Source of the DNA: an uncultured Dorea sp.
GTDB taxonomy: Bacteria; Bacillota_A; Clostridia; Lachnospirales; Lachnospiraceae
Reading direction: 5' to 3'
Length of the DNA: 6,781 nucleotides
Assembly (NCBI GenBank): GCA_948468495.1
Contig: CAOKJI010000096.1
Location: 1 to 6,781, forward strand
The notes beneath the pieces were generated by a model. It made no database searches and had not been told where the DNA came from. It saw nothing but the letters and a program-made list of their open reading frames with translations. Below, piece by piece: positions 1-4,985 of the stretch (position 1 is its first letter; every line of letters begins with the position of its first letter). A program made the translations under genes and the position numbers.

Positions 1-1484
1 TCCTGATTGCTGTCGTCGCCTTCATCGGTCTTATCGCCCTCATTCTCGCCAAACTTCTCCATGAAGCGTGTGATAATCGTCGCACACACAGCCCGATTAG
101 ACTTGCCCTGGGGATTAAGCAAACCGCCGTCGCCCTGAACCATCTTAATGGCTACCGCCCATTCCATGGCTTCTCTCGCATAGTCGCTGACTTTATCCAC
201 GTCTGGGTATACGCTTAAATCAGCCCGGGCTGATACATCTTTACCAATGCTCTTTGCATAACGATACATCATGAGAACCAAATCTTCTCTTGTAATATCA
301 TCAGCCGGTCCGAAAGTTCCGTCCTCGTAGCCTTCCACGACTCCTGAGCCAGACAACTTCGCCCACATAACAGCGTTGGTATAAAACTGACCGTTCGCCA
401 CATCCGGAAATACTTCTGAATAATGTACTTCAGGCTCTCCCTCCATACGGTAAAGTATCGTTACAAACTGAGCCCTACTCAAAATATCTTCATACCCGAA
501 TCTGTTCAGAGTCATACCCGTCATAATTCCGGCATTGGCTACATATTGAGCATATGGATAGAACCATGCTCCAGGATAAATATCAAAGAACGGACTTCTT
601 ACATTGTCTTCAATCGGCGTATCGCTTTCTACAACAAAATAATTCAAGTCTACATTGCCTTCGATTCCGTCTACTTTACCTTTACTGGTATACTGCCATA
701 TGCCATAGTTACCCTTGTAATCACACACCTCATTATACTGGGCAACCCAGCGGTCCCACTGGGAATACACTTCTTCATTCGATAAATAATGTGTCCACCA
801 GTACAGATTCGCATAAACTCCCGCCCGGTATCCAGCCTCCTGAATCTTATTACAGAAAGTAGTTGCAAGTTTATCTACATTCTCCCTGTCAACCAGCTCA
901 TCTTCCAAATCATAAAAAACCGGATAATCAGGCTTATGTCCCTTCAACAGACGCAGCGCATGCTCTGCCTCGCTCAACGCCCATTCTTCGCTTGTAATAG
1001 AAGTTCCTTCTTCATCATCATTACGCGCGTAAGAATATAAATACACTCCATATGGGATTCCCAGTCTCTCACACTCAGAAACATTCCTCTCCCACTGTTT
1101 ATCATCGCGGTTTTCCGTATTCAGACTATATCCGCAACGAATAATCGCAAAATCAATCCCGGAAGCTTTCACTTTCTCCCAATCAATTTTCTTGTTATGC
1201 TCACTGACGTCAATTCCCCTGAGAACAGAACGTCCTGCCGACTGTATCTGAATCTGTTCATCTTCCGGAAGAACAGGCTCTTCCAAATCAATTCTTTCTC
1301 CCTCGCTGTAACGCCAACTGTTCTCCGCCGGGTCTTCCGGCATCTTTCTATCTTCCGGTACCGGAGCATAATCTTCCTGAAACTCCTCAGATACCGCACT
1401 GTCTGACTCCTCTGCGGAAACCAACATAACATTGCCAAACATGAGACATACCGCAAGTATACTTGCCAAAATCCTCTTGTACAT
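1..1484 (-). CDS. Secreted GH25 muramidase (lysozyme-type) with three SLH domains; 3' end outside the window
   Basis: Predicted N-acetylmuramidase that cleaves the glycan strands of peptidoglycan outside the cell and is held on the wall by SLH domains. There are 494 complete codons and no stop before the window edge. A signal peptide covers residues 1-24 (MYKR, hydrophobic core, cut after LVSA). An acidic, Pro-containing linker spans about 25-85. The glycoside hydrolase family 25 domain spans about 89-283: it opens with GIDVSEHN, has the acidic pair D192/E194 in PVFYDLEDE, and closes with GNVDLNYF, all typical of the family. Three SLH domains follow at about 298-346, 358-410 and 424-476, with LSRAQF, ITREDL and SNRAVC where the family has its TRAE-like motif. 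The reading frame continues into an Asp/Glu-rich stretch (about 479-494), so more protein lies beyond the edge. The ATG at 1484 has AAGGAGG six bases upstream and begins the signal peptide. The gene has its own promoter, and its neighbours share the SLH anchor. Confidence 0.93.
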   Translation of the reverse strand, partial: MYKRILASILAVCLMFGNVMLVSAEESDSAVSEEFQEDYAPVPEDRKMPEDPAENSWRYSEGERIDLEEPVLPEDEQIQIQSAGRSVLRGIDVSEHNKKIDWEKVKASGIDFAIIRCGYSLNTENRDDKQWERNVSECERLGIPYGVYLYSYARNDDEEGTSITSEEWALSEAEHALRLLKGHKPDYPVFYDLEDELVDRENVDKLATTFCNKIQEAGYRAGVYANLYWWTHYLSNEEVYSQWDRWVAQYNEVCDYKGNYGIWQYTSKGKVDGIEGNVDLNYFVVESDTPIEDNVRSPFFDIYPGAWFYPYAQYVANAGIMTGMTLNRFGYEDILSRAQFVTILYRMEGEPEVHYSEVFPDVANGQFYTNAVMWAKLSGSGVVEGYEDGTFGPADDITREDLVLMMYRYAKSIGKDVSARADLSVYPDVDKVSDYAREAMEWAVAIKMVQGDGGLLNPQGKSNRAVCATIITRFMEKFGENEGDKTDEGDDSNQ

Positions 1485-1490
1485 ATAAAA

Positions 1491-1497
1491 CCTCCTT
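1491..1497 (-). promoter_or_regulatory. Ribosome binding site of the GH25-SLH gene
   Basis: The coding strand reads AAGGAGG, a near-perfect anti-Shine-Dalgarno match, followed by six bases and the ATG at 1484. It fixes the start codon and so includes the signal peptide in the protein. Confidence 0.88.
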
Positions 1498-1530
1498 ATT
1501 AATGACTCCTCTACACGATATACATGAATC

Positions 1531-1559
1531 ATTATAATGCAATCGTCTCTTACAATCAA
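1531..1559 (-). promoter_or_regulatory. Predicted sigma-A-type promoter of the GH25-SLH gene
   Basis: On the minus strand TTGATT (1554-1559, 4 of 6 matches to the -35 consensus) is separated by exactly 17 bases from a perfect TATAAT (1531-1536). Transcription would start near 1524 and give a leader of about 40 bases before the ATG. The gene can therefore be transcribed independently of the gene upstream. A perfect TTGACA at 1571-1576 lies 34 bases from the -10 box, too far to be its partner. Confidence 0.7.
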
Positions 1560-1560
1560 G

Positions 1561-1572
1561 CAGTAAATACTG
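1561..1572. promoter_or_regulatory. Small inverted repeat abutting the -35 box (possible operator)
   Basis: The sequence CAGTAAATACTG consists of two 5-base arms (CAGTA / TACTG) around two bases. It ends one base before the predicted -35 element of the GH25 gene. Position and symmetry suit a dimeric regulator, but no known regulator family is recognised and a 12-base palindrome can arise by chance. Confidence 0.25.
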
Positions 1573-1625
1573 TCAAAATAAATTATGAAATTACACTGCC
1601 TCCCTGCAAACCTGTATACAATGGC

Positions 1626-1664
1626 AGAACCCAGCCCGTCTCTCATGGAGAAAAGCTGGATTCT
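1626..1664 (-). terminator. Stem-loop after the SLH fragment; weak terminator candidate
   Basis: About 20 bases after the stop of the upstream SLH fragment, AGAACCCAGC (1626-1635) pairs with GCTGGATTCT (1655-1664). This is a 10-bp stem with one G-T wobble in the transcript, and a smaller TCTC/GAGA hairpin sits in its loop. No clear run of U follows in the minus-strand transcript, so it may slow or protect the transcript rather than end it. It is the only hairpin I found between the two genes. Confidence 0.35.
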
Positions 1665-1683
1665 CTGATTTCCTATTCGTACT

Positions 1684-2622
1684 CTACATATCATACGCCT
1701 TCATAAATCTCATAATAATCGTTGCACACTGCGCCCTGTTAGCAATCCCCCGAGGATTCACCTTCCCCTGATCCCCGGTAATCAGACCTTTTCCAACCGC
1801 CCATTCCAGCGCTTCCCCTGCAAAATCACTTATTTTAGAGGCATCCGGAAAAACGCTTAAATCTCCTCTTTCTGACACATCCAATTGCAGATAAATTGCG
1901 TAACGGTACATCATAACCGCCATCTGCTCTCTCGTAATATTATCGGAAGGACCGAATTTTCCATCTTTATAACCGGAAATTACTCCTGTTTCTTTCGCCC
2001 ATATAGACGCTACTGTATAAAACTGACCTCCCGGCACATCCGGAAATGGCTCCAAATTGTATGCCGGCTCCGGTCTTCCCGCCATACGATGCAGAATTGT
2101 TGCAAATTGTGCCCTCGATAATTTCTCACTTGGACCAAATCTTCCGTCGCTCATCCCCGTCATAATCCCTCTGGAAGATACAAAATCAGCAGATTCCTGA
2201 TACCAGTCTTCGGAATTTACGTCAGGGAAAATACGGGGGGGGGTATTATCTGGTTCCTGATTATCCGTTCCTGTATCTGCCGGAGGTTGCGGAGTTTCCG
2301 GCTTCGGACTCTCTGTTCCTATATTAGCTGGCGGCTCTGGCGTATTTGTTTCTTTTTTATTCACTGTAACCTTACAGCTGGCGCTCTTTCCATTCGATGT
2401 TTTTGCCGTTATTGTCGCCTCTCCGGCTGAAACTGCCGTTACCACCCCGTTCGTTACTGTGGCTACATTCGTGTTACTGCTGCTCCAGCTTAGCATCCTG
2501 CTATCTGTTGTATCCGCCGGCTCAATTGTAGCTGCCAGCGTTCCTTTTCCTTCTTCTGTCAGGGTCAACTGGCTCTGATTCAGGCTTACCTTTGTGATTG
2601 GCTTCGCTTTCCTTGTCACCAT
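1684..2622 (-). CDS. Downstream part of a split gene: Big_2 repeat, Pro-rich linker and three SLH domains
   Basis: This is the C-terminal cell-wall anchor of the upstream transglutaminase-like protein, now separated from it by one in-frame TAG. Counting from the ATG at 2622, residues 9-88 are a complete Big_2 (bacterial Ig-like) domain. Residues 89-129 are a Pro/Thr/Glu linker. SLH domains lie at about 130-182, 193-245 and 257-309, with LSRAQF, ITREQM and ANRAQC at the TRAE-like positions. The gene ends in TAG. It has no signal peptide and no convincing ribosome binding site. The ATG lies three bases after the stop of the upstream part, in the same frame, so it could be made only by stop readthrough or by reinitiation. 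Made alone it would stay in the cytoplasm, where an SLH anchor has no known use. I read it as the 3' half of a gene broken by nonsense mutation, or intact in other cells or in a corrected assembly. A run of nine C lies at the linker-SLH junction. The SLH region is a clear paralogue of the one ending at 4986. Confidence 0.75.
   Translation of the reverse strand: MVTRKAKPITKVSLNQSQLTLTEEGKGTLAATIEPADTTDSRMLSWSSSNTNVATVTNGVVTAVSAGEATITAKTSNGKSASCKVTVNKKETNTPEPPANIGTESPKPETPQPPADTGTDNQEPDNTPPRIFPDVNSEDWYQESADFVSSRGIMTGMSDGRFGPSEKLSRAQFATILHRMAGRPEPAYNLEPFPDVPGGQFYTVASIWAKETGVISGYKDGKFGPSDNITREQMAVMMYRYAIYLQLDVSERGDLSVFPDASKISDFAGEALEWAVGKGLITGDQGKVNPRGIANRAQCATIIMRFMKAYDM
2235..2243 (-). repeat. 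Homopolymer run of nine C (coding strand) just before the SLH domains
   Basis: The plus strand carries nine consecutive G; the coding strand reads ACC CCC CCC CGT (Thr-Pro-Pro-Arg). With eight C the frame reads GTA TTT TCC CTG ACG and then TAA. With ten C it reads CCG TAT TTT CCC and then TGA. Either slip therefore stops translation within about five codons and removes all three SLH domains. Runs of this length are classical sites of slipped-strand mispairing. Confidence 0.9.
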
Positions 2623-3357
2623 ACTCTATCCGCTGGCGCTCTTTCCATTCGATGTTTTTGCCGTTATTGTCGCCTCCCCGGCTGAAACTGCCGTTACCGC
2701 CCCGTTCGTTACTGTGGCTACTTTTGTGTTACTGCTGCTCCAGCTTAACGTCCTACTATCTGTTGTATCCGCTGGCTCGATAGCAGCTGTTAGTGTACTT
2801 CTTCCTCCTTCTGTCAGAGTCAACTGGCTCTGACTCAGACTTACTTTTGTGATTGGCTTCGCTTTTCTTGTCACCGTAATCTTGCAGCTGGCGCTCTTTC
2901 CATTCGATGCCTTCGCTGTTATCGTTGCCTCTCCTGCCGAAACTGCTGTCACTGTCCCGTTGGTTACTGTGGCTGCTTTTGTGTTATCGCTGCTCCAGCT
3001 TAGCGTCTTGTCATCTGTTGTATCCGCCGGTTCGATTGCAGCCGTCAGCGTTCCTTTCTCTCCTTCCGTCAGCGTCAGCTGGCTCTGATTCAGACTCACT
3101 TTTGTGATTCGTTTTTCCGTCACTGTAATCTTACAGACAGCACGCTTTCCATTTTCCTCTTTCGCTGTTATCGTCGCTTTTCCAGCTGAAACTGCTGTTA
3201 CTGTCCCGTTAATTACTGTGGCTACCTTATCATTGCTGCTGCTCCAGCTTAATACCTTACTCTCTGTTGTATCCTCTGGCTCTATCGTTGCCGTCAGTGT
3301 ATCTTTCTCTCCCTTAATCAAATTCATCTGCGACTTATTCAAATTTATTTCTGAAAT
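2359..3357 (-). repeat. Tandem array of four Big_2 Ig-like repeats
   Basis: There are four head-to-tail units of 80-85 codons. Their approximate spans are repeat 1 at 3109-3357, repeat 2 at 2854-3108, repeat 3 at 2599-2853 and repeat 4 at 2359-2598. Each has the Big_2 pattern: ITKVSLNQSQLTLTEG-like start, IEPADTT, LSWSSSN, VATVTNG, VTAVSAGEATITAK, and NGKSASCKITV end. Repeats 2-4 share the KPITKVSL linker and are close in DNA; repeats 3 and 4 differ by one base over roughly 65 bp near their C-terminal ends. Repeat 1 is the most diverged. Such arrays act as stalks that hold an enzyme away from the wall. The in-frame stop lies at the boundary of repeats 3 and 4. Confidence 0.9.
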
Positions 3358-4710
3358 TGGAGTAACTTTTGTTAAATCCATGCAAAGAAGCTCTTCTTGT
3401 TCAGGCAAATAAACAACTGACAATGTTGTATCAGTCCAGTTTTCCTTTGACAATTGATATGCCACAAGATTATAAATAACATTCTTATAACCGGGCGGAA
3501 AACTACTCGATACAGGCAGGGTAAACTTTTCCTGCCCCTCCGAAAGCTTCTGTTTGATATTATCCACAAAAGGCTCAGACCACTGACTTATCTTTCCCGT
3601 TTTAATAAAATAATTATTCTCTAGTGCCGTTGATTCATATCCTGGTACAGCCGTCGCATGGTCTGAATGAACAAGCCCCATAATATCGTCTGTCAATCCA
3701 AAATACAGATGTTCCTCAAATCCCAAAAAAACATTCTCACCCACATCATCCCAGGTACTGTCAACCTGATACCAGTTCCCATCCATTTTTACAGCAGTCC
3801 ATACATGACCATTGCCTTCCATCCGCCCGGTTTGAATACCGATTTTATTCAAAAGCATAACATAAGCTCTGTGATAGGATTCACAAGTCCCCGTTCCTCT
3901 GGCAAGTACGCCTTCTGCCGAACAGTAACTATAGGAGTAGTCATAATCCGCATTATTCAGAATCCAGTCATGCAGCCATACGGCCTTTTCAAAATCCGTC
4001 GAACATTTCTTCAGACATTGAGCTGTAACATCATTCACAATTTGTTCCACCGACGGATAATTACTGTCCTGTATATTAAGAGTATGTTCATACAATCCAG
4101 TCGATGTTAAGCTCCCGGTTGTCTTATCTCGAACACTAAATCGGATGTAATAGGTTCCCGATGCGTAAAAGGTAAATTCAAACTTGTTACTATCTTTAAA
4201 AATGCTGTTTTGTCCATAGCTTACGTCATATACAGACACCAGATTAGAATCGAGAAGAGAATGTATTCTGTATTGATAATTTCCAGAACCTCCTTTCCCC
4301 TCCATGAGGAAAGTCGTTGGCTCTCCGCATTTAATCTGAGAGGGATACGCTACACTAAGGCTCAATCCACCAGCCCTCTGTACAGAATTTTCATCTGCCA
4401 AAGCTATTCCTGCTTCCTCTGCCTGTGTCTCCTCCAAACCAGCATCCTGCTCTTCTGCCTGTTCCGTCTCTGAGTCTGCATTCACTCCTTCTTCCTGCTC
4501 TACTTCCTCATTCGGAGCTTCTCCCTCATTCTGCACTATTTCCGCATCCGGAACCATTTCTTCCTGCACTATTTCTGCATCGGAAGCCGTTTCTTCCTGT
4601 GCTTCTTCCACATCCAAAATCATCTCTTCTGCATGAACAGATACTCCCATCATCAACAAACATATAGACATTAACAAAGCAATACTTCTAATTCTTCTCT
4701 TACCTCTCAT
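2626..4710 (-). CDS. Secreted transglutaminase-like protein with acidic N-terminus and Big_2 repeats; anchor lost through an in-frame stop
   Basis: Extracellular protein of 694 residues with a transglutaminase-like (papain-fold) domain; family members cross-link or hydrolyse amide bonds, and the substrate here is unknown. The signal peptide is residues 1-27 (MRGKRRIR, hydrophobic core, cut after VHA). Residues 28-110 are very acidic and begin with three 11-residue repeats. About 115-213 look like a beta-rich Ig-like domain. The transglutaminase-like domain is about 217-340 with all three catalytic residues: C276 in GTGTCESYH, H302 in GHVWTAV and D317 in YQVDSTWDD. Residues 345-450 are unassigned. 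Big_2 repeats follow at about 452-534, 535-619 and 620-694. The last repeat breaks off at NGKSASG where the others read NGKSASCKITV; the next codon is TAG and the frame then continues through a fourth Big_2 repeat and three SLH domains. The intact protein would have about 1,008 residues. The ATG at 4710 has AAAGGAG seven bases upstream. Confidence 0.9.
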   Translation of the reverse strand: MRGKRRIRSIALLMSICLLMMGVSVHAEEMILDVEEAQEETASDAEIVQEEMVPDAEIVQNEGEAPNEEVEQEEGVNADSETEQAEEQDAGLEETQAEEAGIALADENSVQRAGGLSLSVAYPSQIKCGEPTTFLMEGKGGSGNYQYRIHSLLDSNLVSVYDVSYGQNSIFKDSNKFEFTFYASGTYYIRFSVRDKTTGSLTSTGLYEHTLNIQDSNYPSVEQIVNDVTAQCLKKCSTDFEKAVWLHDWILNNADYDYSYSYCSAEGVLARGTGTCESYHRAYVMLLNKIGIQTGRMEGNGHVWTAVKMDGNWYQVDSTWDDVGENVFLGFEEHLYFGLTDDIMGLVHSDHATAVPGYESTALENNYFIKTGKISQWSEPFVDNIKQKLSEGQEKFTLPVSSSFPPGYKNVIYNLVAYQLSKENWTDTTLSVVYLPEQEELLCMDLTKVTPISEINLNKSQMNLIKGEKDTLTATIEPEDTTESKVLSWSSSNDKVATVINGTVTAVSAGKATITAKEENGKRAVCKITVTEKRITKVSLNQSQLTLTEGEKGTLTAAIEPADTTDDKTLSWSSDNTKAATVTNGTVTAVSAGEATITAKASNGKSASCKITVTRKAKPITKVSLSQSQLTLTEGGRSTLTAAIEPADTTDSRTLSWSSSNTKVATVTNGAVTAVSAGEATITAKTSNGKSASG
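4525..4623 (-). repeat. Three tandem 33-bp units coding for an acidic 11-residue repeat
   Basis: Directly after the signal peptide, residues 30-62 consist of three 11-residue units: MILDVEEAQEE, TASDAEIVQEE and MVPDAEIVQNE. The DNA shows the same 33-bp period, most clearly between the second and third units. The Glu/Asp-rich stretch that follows (to about residue 100) is irregular. The unit is probably a disordered acidic spacer, and its length could change by recombination without shifting the frame. Confidence 0.8.
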
Positions 4711-4717
4711 ACCTGGT

Positions 4718-4724
4718 CTCCTTT
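4718..4724 (-). promoter_or_regulatory. Ribosome binding site of the transglutaminase-like gene
   Basis: The coding strand reads AAAGGAG, seven bases before the ATG at 4710. It supports this start over any internal Met and gives a protein that begins with a normal signal peptide. Confidence 0.85.
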
Positions 4725-4784
4725 AAATAATTTCAAGCCATATCCTCGCTGCATCAATGTTTCACAGAGTATAATATTAAATAT

Positions 4785-4813
4785 ATTTTAACTGATTTCA
4801 TTCTGCCAATCAA
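4785..4813 (-). promoter_or_regulatory. Predicted sigma-A-type promoter of the transglutaminase-like gene
   Basis: On the minus strand TTGATT (4808-4813) lies 17 bases from TAAAAT (4785-4790, 5 of 6 matches to the -10 consensus). The same -35 hexamer, with the same spacing, occurs at the GH25 gene promoter. Transcription would start near 4778, with a leader of about 68 bases. The region is AT-rich, so another -10 (for example TATACT near 4770) cannot be excluded, but that one has no -35 at a suitable distance. Confidence 0.5.
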
Positions 4814-4822
4814 CAACATCTA

Positions 4823-4853
4823 TTTGTCTTATCGGATACTATTTTTGTCTTAT
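4823..4853. promoter_or_regulatory. Pair of exact 10-bp direct repeats with a 21-bp period upstream of the promoter
   Basis: TTTGTCTTAT occurs at 4823-4832 and again at 4844-4853 (ATAAGACAAA on the transcribed gene's strand). The 21-bp period equals two turns of the helix, so both copies face the same side of the DNA. They end 9 bases upstream of the predicted -35 box. This is the usual arrangement for an activator or response regulator that contacts RNA polymerase. The motif matches no regulator consensus that I can name with confidence. Confidence 0.45.
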
Positions 4854-4915
4854 TAGCTTCGCTTTACCTTTCTGAAAATATTATTTTACATATTGTAATT
4901 TGATACATTATGAAT

Positions 4916-4974
4916 AGAAAAAGAATGCCCTTTACAAGCATTGATTTTTGACTTCTCCGCTCATAAAGGGCATC
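4916..4974 (-). terminator. Rho-independent-type terminator after the first transglutaminase-SLH gene
   Basis: Twelve bases after the TAA at 4986-4988 the transcript has ATGCCCTTTA (complement of 4964-4973), then a 29-base loop, then TAAAGGGCAT (complement of 4925-4934). This is a perfect 10-bp stem, followed by TCTTTTTC. The loop is longer than usual, which lowers confidence a little. It separates this gene from the next, which has its own promoter. Confidence 0.7.
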
Positions 4975-4985
4975 CCTGTTAAACT

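Larger units (their letters stand above)
4711..4985. other. Intergenic region between the two transglutaminase-like genes
   Basis: This 275-bp AT-rich gap holds the terminator of the upstream gene, the 21-bp-period direct repeats, the predicted promoter and the ribosome binding site of the downstream gene. The part at 4854-4915 shows only AT-rich sequence, including a short palindrome (AAAATA-T-TATTTT at 4875-4887). I see no RNA gene or convincing small reading frame on either strand. Confidence 0.6.

Noticed and set aside
1169..1456. Minus-strand 95-codon open frame near the GH25 start.
   Set aside because: It lies in another frame inside the GH25 gene, is Arg-rich without recognisable domains, and has no ribosome binding site; the GH25 frame has motifs throughout.
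1680..1690. The true stop of the SLH fragment and the internal stop share the heptamer TAGAGTA, hinting that the internal patch was copied from the gene end.
   Set aside because: Only seven bases match and the flanks differ; given that both contain TAG, a four-base extension by chance is quite likely.
1524..1706. Plus-strand 60-codon open frame covering the intergenic region upstream of the GH25 gene.
   Set aside because: It runs antisense across the promoter and stem-loop, has no Shine-Dalgarno sequence, and has low-information composition.
2359..3357. Regular repeats considered as a CRISPR array or mobile element.
   Set aside because: The period is about 250 bp, the units are coding and in frame, and they match Big_2 domains; there are no short repeats with unique spacers and no transposase.
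2594..3412. Series of plus-strand open frames of 79-102 codons over the Big_2 array, rich in Leu/Val and resembling small membrane proteins.
   Set aside because: They recur with the repeat period and share their sequence because they are the antisense of the Big_2 repeats. They have no ribosome binding sites, and the minus-strand reading is a clear protein family.
4875..4887. AT-rich palindrome AAAATA-T-TATTTT in the intergenic region.
   Set aside because: Very AT-rich surroundings make such palindromes common; it is not placed against a promoter element and has no U-run following a GC stem.
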